This document shows positions 6,365 to 15,931 of a stretch of DNA of 64,000 nucleotides, one piece after another (within the stretch, counting starts at the first letter, position 1; each line of letters starts with the position of its first letter). The stretch comes from JAWKZG01 sp041396125 (GTDB taxonomy: Bacteria; Pseudomonadota; Gammaproteobacteria; Competibacterales; Competibacteraceae). The translations under genes and the position numbers were made by a program. The stretch spans positions 248,001 to 312,000 of the forward strand of contig JAWKZG010000001.1 of the NCBI GenBank assembly GCA_041396125.1, read 5' to 3'. A model generated the notes under the pieces. It made no database searches, was not told the origin of the DNA, and was given only the letters and a program-made list of their open reading frames with translations.

Positions 6365-8299
6365 TTGAATGACATGGTGAAAAACATTCTTTTGTGGGTT
6401 GTAATCGCGGTCGTTTTAATGTCCGTGTTCAACAGTTTCGGCCCACGCACCTCGCCGTCTTCGCAGATCAGCTATTCGCAATTTCTGACCGAAGCTAAAA
6501 ACGGCCGCGTTGCCTCGGTGGATATTGACGGGCGCGAGATTAAAGGCCGTACTAATGCAGGCGAGACCTTCACAACGTACAGCCCTGAAACCGATAACAG
6601 TGCGATGATCGGTGACCTGCTGAATAACGGCGTCGAGATCAAGGGCGAGCCTCCAGAGCGGCAATCTCTGCTGATGCAGATTTTTATCAGCTGGTTCCCC
6701 ATGTTGCTGTTGATCGGTATCTGGATTTTCTTCCTGCGGCAGATGCAAGGCGGTACCGGCGGGCGTGGTGCCATGTCATTCGGTAAGAGCCGGGCCAGGA
6801 TGATGGGCGAAGATCAGATCAAGGTCACCTTTGCTGATGTCGCCGGCGTTGAAGAGGCCAAAGAGGAAGTCGCCGAATTGGTCGAGTTTCTGCGGGACCC
6901 GGCCAAGTTCCAGAAGCTGGGCGGTAAGATTCCGCGCGGCGTGCTGATGGTCGGTTCGCCAGGTACAGGCAAGACCTTGCTGGCGAAGGCTATTGCGGGC
7001 GAGGCAAAGGTTCCGTTCTTTACTATTTCCGGTTCAGACTTTGTTGAAATGTTCGTTGGTGTAGGTGCTTCGCGGGTACGCGATATGTTTGAGCAAGCCA
7101 AGAAGCATGCACCTTGCATAATCTTTATTGACGAGATCGATGCGGTCGGTCGGCACCGTGGTGCTGGTCTCGGCGGTGGTCACGATGAGCGCGAACAGAC
7201 CTTGAACCAGCTGCTGGTCGAGATGGATGGCTTCGAGGGTAATGAAGGCATTATTGTAATCGCGGCAACCAACCGGCCCGATGTGCTGGATCCAGCTTTG
7301 TTGCGGCCTGGCCGTTTCGACCGGCAAGTGGTGGTGCCGCTGCCTGATGTACGGGGGCGGGAGCAAATCCTTAACGTACATATGCGCAAAGTGCCGCTGT
7401 CTGATGATGTCAAACCGTCCATCATCGCGCGCGGTACACCAGGGTTTTCAGGCGCTGATTTGGCTAATCTGGTGAATGAGGCGGCGTTGTTTGCAGCACG
7501 CAAAAACAAACGCGAAGTAACTATGGAAGACTTTGAAAAAGCCAAGGACAAGATCATGATGGGTGCCGAGCGCCGGTCCATGGTCATGAAAGACGACGAG
7601 AAAAAACTGACGGCTTATCACGAAGCTGGTCACGCCATTGTCGGGCGGTTGGTGCCGTTGCATGATCCTGTGCATAAAGTAACGATTATCCCGCGGGGTC
7701 GGGCCTTGGGTGTCACCATGTTTCTGCCGGTGGAAGATCGTTACAGCTACAGTAAAGAGTTGCTGGAAAGCCAGATCTCCAGCCTGTTCGGTGGTCGTAT
7801 CGCGGAAGAGATTATCTTTGGTTCAGAATCCGTCACCACCGGTGCCCAGAATGATATTGAGCGTGCAACGGATATCGCCCGCAACATGGTTACCCGTTGG
7901 GGGTTGTCCGAGCGCATGGGGCCTTTAGCTTACGGTGAAGACGACGGTGAGGTCTTTCTAGGTCGTTCCGTAACCCGGCATAAAAATGTATCGGACGAAA
8001 CAGCGCACGCAATCGATCAGGAAATCCGCAATATTATCAATCGCAATTACCAACGTTCGGAGCAAATTCTGCGCGATAATCTGGATAAATTGCATATAAT
8101 GGCGGAAGCTTTAATTAAATACGAAACCATCGATTCGGCGCAGATTGACGATATCATGTCCGGTCGGCCGCCGCGTGAGCCCAAAGACTGGAATTCCGAG
8201 CAGCCTAAGTCGCCACCCCCCTCCGGTGGTGCCAAGGTGGTTGATCTTGGTAAAGATGCCGGTGGTGGCCAAATCGGGGGGCCGGCAGAACAGCATTAA
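6365..8299 (+). CDS. ftsH: ATP-dependent zinc metalloprotease FtsH
   Basis: Membrane-anchored hexameric AAA protease that degrades short-lived cytosolic and damaged membrane proteins. There are two membrane segments (about residues 8-23 and 106-125). Then come Walker A GSPGTGKT (197-204; Ser replaces the usual Pro), Walker B IIFIDEID, the second region of homology ATNRPDVLDPALLRPGRFDR, and the zinc site HEAGH (419-423). The C-terminus is Gly/Pro-rich. The start is TTG at 6365, which GAGGT precedes at good spacing; an in-frame ATG at 6374 is an alternative. A terminator follows, so it is separate from glmM. No folP lies between them, unlike E. coli. Confidence 0.97.
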   Translation: MNDMVKNILLWVVIAVVLMSVFNSFGPRTSPSSQISYSQFLTEAKNGRVASVDIDGREIKGRTNAGETFTTYSPETDNSAMIGDLLNNGVEIKGEPPERQSLLMQIFISWFPMLLLIGIWIFFLRQMQGGTGGRGAMSFGKSRARMMGEDQIKVTFADVAGVEEAKEEVAELVEFLRDPAKFQKLGGKIPRGVLMVGSPGTGKTLLAKAIAGEAKVPFFTISGSDFVEMFVGVGASRVRDMFEQAKKHAPCIIFIDEIDAVGRHRGAGLGGGHDEREQTLNQLLVEMDGFEGNEGIIVIAATNRPDVLDPALLRPGRFDRQVVVPLPDVRGREQILNVHMRKVPLSDDVKPSIIARGTPGFSGADLANLVNEAALFAARKNKREVTMEDFEKAKDKIMMGAERRSMVMKDDEKKLTAYHEAGHAIVGRLVPLHDPVHKVTIIPRGRALGVTMFLPVEDRYSYSKELLESQISSLFGGRIAEEIIFGSESVTTGAQNDIERATDIARNMVTRWGLSERMGPLAYGEDDGEVFLGRSVTRHKNVSDETAHAIDQEIRNIINRNYQRSEQILRDNLDKLHIMAEALIKYETIDSAQIDDIMSGRPPREPKDWNSEQPKSPPPSGGAKVVDLGKDAGGGQIGGPAEQH

Positions 8300-8327
8300 A
8301 GCTTGCTATTGAATCCAGGCTAGATAT

Positions 8328-8368
8328 ATCGTCCTCACCTACTTGCAGGTGGGGACGATTTTTTTTTA
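8328..8368 (+). terminator. Rho-independent terminator after ftsH
   Basis: ATCGTCCTCACCT (8328-8340) pairs with AGGTGGGGACGAT (8347-8359), with one G-T wobble and a 6-nt loop, followed by eight Ts. Confidence 0.9.
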
Positions 8369-8421
8369 CTCTGCTAAGGAAAGCAGGGTAATGAATAAAA
8401 GAAACGGGCTGGAGTGCCATA

Positions 8422-9765
8422 ATGAGCAAACAATATTTTGGTACGGATGGTATACGTGGACGGGTCGGTGAGTATCCGATTACGCCGGACTATATGCTAA
8501 AACTTGGCTGGGCTGTTGGTAAAACATTCGGTCAGTCAAAAAGCCATAGCAAAGTTATCATCGGTAAAGATACCCGTATCTCGGGCTATATGTTTGAGTC
8601 GGCGCTGGAATCGGGTTTGTCGGCAGCCGGTGTGGATGTTGCCTTGCTCGGCCCTATGCCAACGCCGGGCATTGCCTATTTAACACGGACATTACGTGCC
8701 TGTGCCGGAATAGTTATCAGTGCCTCGCACAATCCACATTTTGATAATGGCGTTAAGTTTTTCTCGGATAATGGCAGTAAACTGCCTGATGGTATCGAGC
8801 ATTATATTGAGGAGCTATTAGCTCAGCCTATGCAGATTGTCGCACCGGTAGAGCTTGGCAAGGCTGAGCGCATCCATGATGCAGCCGGACGATATATCGA
8901 GTTCTGCAAAAGCAGTGTGCCCTGGAATCTGACTTTTCACGGTCTGAAAATTGTGTTGGATTGCGCCAATGGCGCGACCTATCATATTGCACCCGAGGTA
9001 TTCAGCGAGCTTGGTGCCGAAGTAATTGCCATTGGCGTGGACCCCGACGGCCTGAATATCAACCACCAGTGTGGCTCGACCCATCCGCAGCCTCTGCAAG
9101 CCGAAGTGCTCAAACATCAGGCTGATCTTGGTATCGCTTTCGATGGCGATGGTGATCGGGTTATTATGGTTGATGAGCATGGCATGTTACTGGATGGTGA
9201 TGAACTACTCTATATCATTGCGTGCGATCAGAAAGTGCGAGGCCTCGAGTTAAACGCTGTCATTGGCACGCAAATGAGTAACCTGGGTTTGGAAAATGCG
9301 TTGCAAAGCCTTGGTATTGCGCTGCATCGGGTCAAGGTAGGTGACCGCTATATTTTAGAAAAGCTGTTGGCCGACAAGCTGCGTTTGGGTGGGGAAAGTT
9401 CCGGGCATATTATTTGTTTGGACAAAACTACTACCGGCGACGGTATTATTGCTGGATTACAAGTCTTGGCTGCGCTTATGCAAGCGCAACGACCTCTGAG
9501 TGAACTCAAAGCAGGAATGTCTAAATATCCTCAGCACTTAATCAACGTTCCTGTTGCTAATCGGGTGAATCTGGCAAGCAATATACGTGTGCAACAGGCT
9601 GTGCTCGAGCTGGAAAATCAACTGGGTCAGCAGGGGCGAGTGCTGTTGCGACTATCGGGTACCGAGCCGGTAGTACGAGTGATGGTAGAAGGCGTGGACG
9701 AAAGTTTGGTGCGCAGCCTGGCGCAGCAGTTGGCCACTGTTGTGCAGCAAGCTGTTACAAATTAA
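8422..9765 (+). CDS. glmM: Phosphoglucosamine mutase
   Basis: Converts glucosamine-6-phosphate to glucosamine-1-phosphate on the way to UDP-GlcNAc for peptidoglycan and LPS. The 447-residue length is standard. The phosphoserine loop is ISASHNPHFDNG with Ser102, the magnesium loop is FDGDGDR (Asp241, 243, 245), and the C-terminal phosphate-binding loop is LLRLSGTEPVVRV. The ribosome binding site GGAG precedes the ATG. It is followed by tpiA after 12 bp and secG after a further 16 bp, the conserved glmM-tpiA-secG order. Confidence 0.97.
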   Translation: MSKQYFGTDGIRGRVGEYPITPDYMLKLGWAVGKTFGQSKSHSKVIIGKDTRISGYMFESALESGLSAAGVDVALLGPMPTPGIAYLTRTLRACAGIVISASHNPHFDNGVKFFSDNGSKLPDGIEHYIEELLAQPMQIVAPVELGKAERIHDAAGRYIEFCKSSVPWNLTFHGLKIVLDCANGATYHIAPEVFSELGAEVIAIGVDPDGLNINHQCGSTHPQPLQAEVLKHQADLGIAFDGDGDRVIMVDEHGMLLDGDELLYIIACDQKVRGLELNAVIGTQMSNLGLENALQSLGIALHRVKVGDRYILEKLLADKLRLGGESSGHIICLDKTTTGDGIIAGLQVLAALMQAQRPLSELKAGMSKYPQHLINVPVANRVNLASNIRVQQAVLELENQLGQQGRVLLRLSGTEPVVRVMVEGVDESLVRSLAQQLATVVQQAVTN

Positions 9766-9777
9766 ATTAACTGATTT

Positions 9778-10536
9778 ATGGTCAACACAATGCGTCGATA
9801 TTTGGTAGCGGGCAATTGGAAAATGAATGGCAGCCTGACTAGTGTTCGCGAACTACTGGCTGCCATCAGGCAAGCACAAGATGATACCGCCGAGCTGGCC
9901 GTTTTCCCACCGTTTGTTTATCTGGCGGAAGTGGCAGCCCAATTGCGAGGCTCGGGCATTGCCTGGGGTGCGCAGAATGTATCCGAGCATCCTTCCGGTG
10001 CCTACACGGGGGAAGTGGCAGCGGCCATGCTGCAGGATTTTGGTTGTGCTTATACTTTAGTCGGGCACTCGGAGCGGCGTGCTTTGTACGGCGAAACGGA
10101 TGCTCAAACTGCTGTCAAATTCGAGTTGCTGCAACAGGCCGGAATTCGCCCTGTGTTATGTCTGGGCGAGACTTTGCAGGAGCGGGAGACGGAGCAGACC
10201 GAGTGTGTGGTGGAGCGGCAGCTGACGGCTGTTTTAGATCGGGTTGGTGTGGCTGCGCTTAGTGACTGCGTGCTTGCCTATGAGCCGGTTTGGGCGATCG
10301 GTACTGGTAAAACCGCAACCCCTGAACAAGCGCAGGCTGTACATGCATTTATTCGTAGCATCGTTGCAAAGAGCGATGATATAATCGCTGGCTCAGTGCG
10401 AATTTTATATGGCGGCAGTGTTAAATCTGCCAATGCCAAGGCGTTATTTGCGATGCCAGATATTGATGGTGGCCTGATTGGTGGCGCTTCATTGAATCCG
10501 GTAGAGTTTCTCGACATTGCGCACGCAACGATTTAA
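9778..10536 (+). CDS. tpiA: Triosephosphate isomerase
   Basis: Interconverts dihydroxyacetone phosphate and glyceraldehyde-3-phosphate in glycolysis and gluconeogenesis. Catalytic residues are visible in a 252-residue TIM barrel: Lys15 (GNWKMNG), His97 (VGHSERR) and Glu169 (AYEPVWAIGTG), plus the C-terminal phosphate loops YGGSVK and GLIGGASL. The start may be the ATG at 9778 or the in-frame one at 9790 (MRRYLVAGNWK), which fits family N-termini better. Co-transcribed with glmM and secG. Confidence 0.96.
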   Translation: MVNTMRRYLVAGNWKMNGSLTSVRELLAAIRQAQDDTAELAVFPPFVYLAEVAAQLRGSGIAWGAQNVSEHPSGAYTGEVAAAMLQDFGCAYTLVGHSERRALYGETDAQTAVKFELLQQAGIRPVLCLGETLQERETEQTECVVERQLTAVLDRVGVAALSDCVLAYEPVWAIGTGKTATPEQAQAVHAFIRSIVAKSDDIIAGSVRILYGGSVKSANAKALFAMPDIDGGLIGGASLNPVEFLDIAHATI

Positions 10537-10552
10537 GTTTTTGGTTTAAGCT

Positions 10553-10924
10553 ATGCAAACAGTTTTCTTGTTGCTACACATTCTTGTGGCGATTGCTCTG
10601 GTAGGGTTGGTATTGCTGCAACAGGGCCGCGGTGCAGACGCGGGTACAGGTTTTGGCGGTGGCGCTTCCGCAACCGTTTTTGGTTCGCGCGGCTCAGGCT
10701 CATTTCTAAGTCGTGCCACAGCTATGCTGGCAACCGGGTTTTTTATAACCAGTCTAGTTCTGGCGTATTTTGCTACACAGGGTGACAGGCCGGTTAGTGT
10801 CATCGAAAGCGTTACAACTGAACAGTCCGTGCCAGTAACTATACCGGAATCCGGTGGTCAACCTCAGGCTGCGGAACCTGCTGTGCAGGCTGATGAAGTG
10901 CCGGCACCGCCGGTGACACAATAA
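10553..10924 (+). CDS. secG: Preprotein translocase subunit SecG
   Basis: The small accessory subunit of the SecYEG channel in the inner membrane. The 123-residue protein has two membrane segments (about residues 3-23 and 52-72), the Gly-rich cytoplasmic loop (GADAGTGFGGGASATVFGS) that defines the family, and an acidic, Pro/Ala-rich C-terminal tail. It follows tpiA by 16 bp and precedes tRNA-Leu(GAG), a common arrangement in gammaproteobacteria. Confidence 0.95.
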   Translation: MQTVFLLLHILVAIALVGLVLLQQGRGADAGTGFGGGASATVFGSRGSGSFLSRATAMLATGFFITSLVLAYFATQGDRPVSVIESVTTEQSVPVTIPESGGQPQAAEPAVQADEVPAPPVTQ

Positions 10925-10972
10925 ACTTTCCTTTCCCTGGAAAGCAGGTTATTCACGTCAATAAGTAGATAT

Positions 10973-11057
10973 GCCGATGTGGTGGAATTGGTAGACACGC
11001 TATCTTGAGGGGGTAGTGGCGCAAGCCGTGTCGGTTCGAGTCCGACCATCGGCACCA
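10973..11057 (+). tRNA. tRNA-Leu (anticodon GAG)
   Basis: A class II tRNA. The acceptor stem GCCGATG pairs with CATCGGC and the D arm has TGGAATTGGTAGACAC. The anticodon stem CTATC/GGTAG (with one wobble) encloses TTGAGGG, anticodon GAG. A long variable arm and GGTTCGAGTCC T arm follow. CCA is encoded at 11055-11057. No promoter stands out just upstream, so it is probably transcribed with secG. Confidence 0.96.
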
Positions 11058-11100
11058 ACTGATTTTTAGTACGCTTTAAGGCGTTTTAAAGATCATCATT

Positions 11101-11129
11101 AAAAAGCATCTTCTACAGATGCTTTTTTT
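11101..11129 (+). terminator. Rho-independent terminator after tRNA-Leu
   Basis: AAAGCATC (11103-11110) pairs with GATGCTTT (11118-11125) over a 7-nt loop and runs into a seven-T tract. It separates the secG/tRNA-Leu unit from the nuo operon. The AT-rich DNA after it (TATATAAAATTT near 11157) probably carries the nuo promoter. Confidence 0.85.
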
Positions 11130-11224
11130 GCGATGCAGCGCAGGATGCCGTATCTTTATATAAAATTTAGTAAAAACCTATTTTAAAGATAAACGTACCG
11201 GCCTATTCGAGACTGAGAACGCAC

Positions 11225-11581
11225 ATGCTAGAAAATTACCTTCCCGTTCTGATTTTTATCATCATCAGCACGCTGTTTGGCTGCATTCTGGTAGGACTTG
11301 GCTTCGGTCTGGGGCCACGACGTCCTGACAGCGAAAAACTGTCTCCTTATGAATGTGGTTTTGAAGCCTTTGAAGATTCTCGCATGAAGTTCGATGTGCG
11401 TTACTACCTGGTCGCAATTCTGTTCATTATTTTTGATCTTGAAATAGCATTCCTTTTCCCTTGGGCGGTTTCTCTGGATCAAATCGGCGTGTTTGGTTTT
11501 TTAGCGATGGCGCTGTTTCTGGGTATTTTAGTGATCGGCTTTATTTATGAGTGGAAAAAAGGGGCGCTAGAGTGGGAATGA
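11225..11581 (+). CDS. nuoA: NADH-quinone oxidoreductase subunit A
   Basis: A membrane-arm subunit of complex I next to the quinone site. The 118 residues show three hydrophobic helices and the conserved loop KLSPYECGFEAFEDSRMKFD followed by VRYYLVAILFIIFDLE. First gene of nuoA-N; nuoB starts 19 bp downstream. Confidence 0.97.
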   Translation: MLENYLPVLIFIIISTLFGCILVGLGFGLGPRRPDSEKLSPYECGFEAFEDSRMKFDVRYYLVAILFIIFDLEIAFLFPWAVSLDQIGVFGFLAMALFLGILVIGFIYEWKKGALEWE

Positions 11582-11600
11582 TGCTGGTGGGAGTGATGCT

Positions 11601-12077
11601 ATGGGTATAGAAGGCATTCTCGAGCAAGGTGTCGTCACTACGACCGCCGATAAGCTCATTAATTGGGCTCGAACAGGTTCGATGTGGCCGATGACGTTTG
11701 GACTGGCCTGTTGCGCGGTCGAGATGATGCATGCTGGCGCAGCACGTTATGATCTGGATCGTTTTGGCGTTATTTTTCGGCCTAGCCCGCGCCAGTCCGA
11801 TGTCATGATCGTAGCCGGAACTCTCGTCAATAAAATGGCCCCGGCGCTTAGAAAGGTCTACGATCAAATGTCGGAGCCGCGTTGGGTGATTTCTATGGGT
11901 TCATGCGCTAACGGGGGCGGCTACTACCATTATTCTTACGCCGTTGTACGCGGCTGCGACCATATCGTGCCGGTCGATGTGTATGTGCCAGGTTGTCCGC
12001 CCACCGCAGAAGCACTGCTTTACGGCATTATTCAACTGCAAAACAAAATCCGCCGCACCAATACGATTGCCCGATGA
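11601..12077 (+). CDS. nuoB: NADH-quinone oxidoreductase subunit B
   Basis: Carries the terminal N2 [4Fe-4S] cluster that reduces quinone. The 158-residue protein has the four ligands: the tandem Cys pair in FGLACCAVEMM, one in SMGSCANGGGYY and one in VPGCPPTAEAL. GGTGGGAG upstream supports the ATG at 11601. Second gene of the complex I operon. Confidence 0.97.
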   Translation: MGIEGILEQGVVTTTADKLINWARTGSMWPMTFGLACCAVEMMHAGAARYDLDRFGVIFRPSPRQSDVMIVAGTLVNKMAPALRKVYDQMSEPRWVISMGSCANGGGYYHYSYAVVRGCDHIVPVDVYVPGCPPTAEALLYGIIQLQNKIRRTNTIAR

Positions 12078-12102
12078 TGGTTAACTCGGTGATGTTTAAC
12101 TC

Positions 12103-12801
12103 ATGAGCCCACAAGCATTAGTCGATAAACTCCAGGATCGCTTTGGCGATGTGCTTCAGTCCAGTAAGCTGGCGTTCGGTCAGGTGGTGATCGAGGTTTC
12201 ACACCAGCACCTGTCGGAAGTCATGACCGCGTTGCGCGATGAAGCTGACTTTCAATTCCAGCAGCTGCTGGATTTATGCGGTGTCGATTATGCCGCGTAT
12301 GGCAAAGATGAGTGGGCAACAGACGAGACTACCGCTACCGGTTTCAGTCGTGGTGTAGAGCCTGCGGCTACTGGTCGGGCGGCCAGTGTCGTGCGCCGTA
12401 TCGGTGAAACTGCTGATCGCAATAAACGTTTTGCGGCCGTCTATCAACTTCTGTCGATTGCCAATAATCAACGCTTGCGTACGTGCGTTTGCTCCCGATG
12501 ATGATTTACCGGTTATTCCATCCGTCGTGACCATCTGGGCATCCGCCAACTGGTACGAGCGTGAGGCATTTGATTTGTTCGGCATCGTGTTCGAGGGCAC
12601 CCTGACCTGCGCCGGATTCTTACGGATTACGGCTTTGTGGGGCATCCGTTCCGTAAAGACTTTCCTTTAGTCGGTAATGTAGAAGTGCGCTACGATCCGG
12701 ACAAGGGACGGGTCGTATACGAGCCGGTCAGCATAGAGCCGCGCGTCCTGGTACCGCGTGTGATTCGCAAGGATCACCGTTATTTGAAGCCAGAGGCCTA
12801 A
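12103..12801 (+). CDS. nuoC: NADH-quinone oxidoreductase subunit C, two compensating frameshifts
   Basis: A peripheral-arm subunit (30-kDa type) of complex I. The first frame runs from the ATG at 12103 to a stop at 12501. The family sequence continues from about 12478 in a second frame (VRAFAPDDDLPVIPSV, NWYEREAFDLFGIVFEG). Near 12597 it returns to the first frame (DYGFVGHPFRKDFPL, YEPVSIEPRVL) and ends at 12801, just before nuoD. Total length is 699 nt, a multiple of three, as expected for two opposite one-base changes. The mature size (about 232 residues) includes a Thr/Ala-rich insertion in the middle. The indels look like sequencing errors because the rest of the operon is coherent. Confidence 0.85.
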
Positions 12802-12804
12802 GTC

Positions 12805-14056
12805 ATGCCCGAGATTCGCAATTACACTCTCAATTTTGGTCCGCAGCATCCGGCTGCGCATGGCGTGCTGCGCCTGGTGCTGGAAATGGACGGCGAAGTT
12901 ATTCAGCGGGCCGATCCGCATATCGGTCTGTTGCACCGCGCCACGGAAAAGCTGGCTGAAAGCAAGCCATTTAATCAGAGTATCGGTTATATGGACCGGC
13001 TCGATTATGTTTCGATGATGTGCAATGAGCACGGTTATGTGCTGGCCATTGAGAAGCTATTAGGCGTCAAACCGCCTGTTCGAGCGCAATACATCCGTGT
13101 CATGTTCGATGAGATGACACGGATTCTGAACCACCTGTTGTGGCTGGGTTCGCATGCTCTGGACGTCGGTGCAATGACGGTATTCCTGTACTGTTTTCGT
13201 GAACGTGAAGACCTGATGGACTGCTACGAGGCGGTGTCTGGGGCCCGTTTGCACGCTACCTACTACCGTCCTGGTGGGGTTTACCGCGATCTGCCGGGCA
13301 GCATGCCGAAATACGAATATTCCAAATTCCGCAGCAAGCAGGATGTCGACGAGCTGAATCAAACCCGGCAGGGATCGATGCTGGACTTCATCGAAGCGTT
13401 TACCGAAAGGTTTTCCAAACGGGTCGATGAATACGAGATTTTGCTGACGGATAACCGCATCTGGAAGCAGCGTACGGTTGGGATTGGCGTTGTTAGTCCG
13501 GAGCGGGCTTTGCAACTGGGGTTCTCGGGGCCCATGCTGCGTGGCTCTGGTATCGAGTGGGATGTACGTAAAAAACAACCCTACGAAGTTTACGACCAGC
13601 TTGATTTCGATATTCCTGTCGGTGTCAATGGCGATTGTTATGATCGTTATTTGGTCCGGATCGAAGAAATGCGTCAGGCGAACCGAATTATCAAGCAATG
13701 TGTGGATTGGCTGCGGGTCAATCCGGGGCCGGTTATGCTGGATGAGCATAAAGTCTCGCCGCCTCATCGCGAAGAGATGAAAGAAGACATGGAAGCGCTG
13801 ATCCATCATTTCAAATTATTTACCGAAGGTTATTGTGTTCAGAAGGTGAGGTGTACGCTGCTGTTGAGCACCCGAAGGTGAGTTCGGGGTGTACTTAATC
13901 TCTGACGGTGCCAATAAACCGTACCGGGTAAAGGTGCGCGCACCGGGCTTTGCGCATATCTCGGCCATGAACGAGATGGCACATGGGCATATGCTGGCCG
14001 ATGTGGTGGCGATCATCGGCACACAGGACATTGTATTCGGGGAGATCGACCGCTGA
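12805..14056 (+). CDS. nuoD: NADH-quinone oxidoreductase subunit D, frameshifted near the 3' end
   Basis: The 49-kDa-type subunit lining the quinone-binding cavity. The intact frame holds LNFGPQHPAAHGVLRLVLEM and GLLHRATEKLAE near the N-terminus and later YRPGGVYRDLP. It departs from the family after FTEGYCV and stops at 13881. Adding a C at about 13840 (CC read as C) and a G at about 13877 (GGG read as GG) restores EGEVYAAVEHPKGEFGVYLI and then FAHISAMNEMAHGHMLADVV to the stop at 14056. This gives 417 residues, the normal length. Both events are homopolymer deletions. The stop overlaps the nuoE start (TGATG). Confidence 0.88.
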
Positions 14057-14571
14057 TGAGCGAACACACTGATAGCAATACGCTCACGGGCAATGTGCTT
14101 TCAGAGCATGCCCGTGAGGAAATTGATCACTGGATTGCCAAGTATCCGGCCGAGCACAAGCAATCGGCGGTACTGGCGGCATTGCGTATTGTGCAGCATG
14201 AGAATCAAGGCTATCTGACCACTGAGCTGATGGACGCCGTGGCAGACTATCTGGATATGCCGAAAATTTCGGTGTACGAAGTAGCCTCGTTCTATTCTAT
14301 GTATGAACTCAAACCGGTAGGACGGCACAGTATTTCAGTTTGCACCAATATCTCCTGCATGTTGTGTGGTGGCTACGACATTTTGGCCCATATCGAGAAA
14401 AAGCTTGGTATCAAGGTGGGCGAATCCACCCCGGATGGTAAGTTTTATCTAAAAGAGGAAGAAGAGTGCCTGGCGGCTTGCTCTTTCGCCCCGATGATGC
14501 AGGTTGATCATGTGTACTATGAAAATCTGACGCCGGAAATTGTCGACCAAATCCTGGATGCTCTGGAGTGA
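14056..14571 (+). CDS. nuoE: NADH-quinone oxidoreductase subunit E
   Basis: The 24-kDa-type subunit binding the N1a [2Fe-2S] cluster in the NADH-oxidising module. The four Cys ligands are in CTNISCMLCGG (the first and second Cys) and EEECLAACSFAP. Length is 171 residues, typical. The ATG overlaps the nuoD stop codon, indicating translational coupling. Confidence 0.96.
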   Translation: MSEHTDSNTLTGNVLSEHAREEIDHWIAKYPAEHKQSAVLAALRIVQHENQGYLTTELMDAVADYLDMPKISVYEVASFYSMYELKPVGRHSISVCTNISCMLCGGYDILAHIEKKLGIKVGESTPDGKFYLKEEEECLAACSFAPMMQVDHVYYENLTPEIVDQILDALE

Positions 14572-14574
14572 TGC

Positions 14575-15893
14575 GTGTCTGAGTCAAATACAAGCAAGCC
14601 AGTAACCAATCAAGTTTGTTATGCGACTCTGGGCCATGATCAGCCTTGGGCCATGCAGACCTATGAGTCAATCGGCGGTTACCAGGCCTGGAAAAAAATT
14701 CTGGCCGGTGAGATGACGCCGGAACAGGTCGTTGAGGAAGTGAAAGCCTCGGGTTTGCGTGGCCGTGGCGGGGCTGGTTTCCCCACCGGTCTGAAATGGA
14801 GTTTTATGCCTCGTAAGGCCCCGGTACAAAAATACATTGTCTGCAATTCGGACGAATCCGAGCCTGGTACCTGTAAAGATCGCGATATCCTGCGTTTCAA
14901 CCCGCATGCCTTGGTTGAAGGCATGGCCATTGCTGGTTTCGCTATGGGAGCGACAGTCGGCTACAACTACATGCGTGGCGAATGGATGGACGAACCGTTC
15001 ATGCGCTTTGAAGATGCTCTGAAAGAGGCGTATGACGCTGGCCTGCTAGGTAAAAATATCCAGGGGTCGGGGGTCGATTTTGATTTGTACTGCTCGCTTG
15101 GTGCCGGGGCGTATATCTGCGGTGAAGAAACCGCACTGCTGGAATCGCTGGAAGGCAAAAAAGGCCAGCCGCGGTTCAAACCGCCGTTTCCAGCCAATTT
15201 TGGCCTGTACGGCAAGCCAACTACGATTAACAACACCGAATCATTAGCTTCTGTGCCCACTATTTTGCGCAATGGTGCGGAATGGTTTAAGAACCTGGGT
15301 ACGGAAAACGCAGGCGGCACTAAAATATTTTCGGTTTCAGGCCATGTCGCCAAACCGGGTAATTTTGAAGTCAGTCTGGGGCTGCCTTTTACCGATCTGT
15401 TAGAGATGGCAGGGGGGATGCGCGCTGGTCGCAAGCTGAAAGCCGTTATTCCCGGCGGCTCTTCGGTGCCTGTATTACCGGGTGAAATCATGTTGGGCTG
15501 TACCATGGATTACGATTCCATCAAAAAGCCGGCTCGATGCTCGGTTCAGGGGCGGTCGTAGTAATGGACGAAACGACCGATATGGTGCAGATGCTGCGCC
15601 GTATCTCGCGCTTTTATTACTCCGAATCCTGCGGTCAGTGTACACCCTGTCGTGAAGGCACGGGCTGGCTGTACCGGATGTTGACGCGCATCATTAACGG
15701 GCAGGGGCGGCCTGAGGATTTGGATATTTTGTTCAATGTCTCTAAACGCATCGAAGGCCGCACGATCTGCGCTTTAGGTGATGCCGCCGCCTGGCCGGTG
15801 CAGGGTATGCTGCGCCATTTTCGGCACGAGTTCGAGTATTACATCGAACATGGTCGCAGCATGGTGGAAGGCGTGCAGCCGATTGCCGCATAA
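14575..15893 (+). CDS. nuoF: NADH-quinone oxidoreductase subunit F, one frameshift
   Basis: The 51-kDa-type subunit that binds FMN, NADH and the N3 [4Fe-4S] cluster. It starts with GTG at 14575. Visible are the flavin-binding loop GLRGRGGAGFPTGLKW, the NADH-binding GAGAYICGEETALLESLEG and, after the break, the cluster ligands SCGQCTPCREG. The first frame stops at 15561. Adding one A in the run at 15523-15528 restores SIKKAGSMLGSGAVVVMD and continuity to 15893, giving about 439 residues. The change is a homopolymer deletion, so probably a sequencing error. Confidence 0.9.
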
Positions 15894-15931
15894 ACACAGC
15901 CCTAAACACAGCGATAAAGATCAGGCGAAAA

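Noticed and set aside
13060..13809. 249-codon minus-strand ORF inside nuoD
   Set aside because: Antisense shadow of a conserved essential gene, with composition typical of reverse-frame reading.
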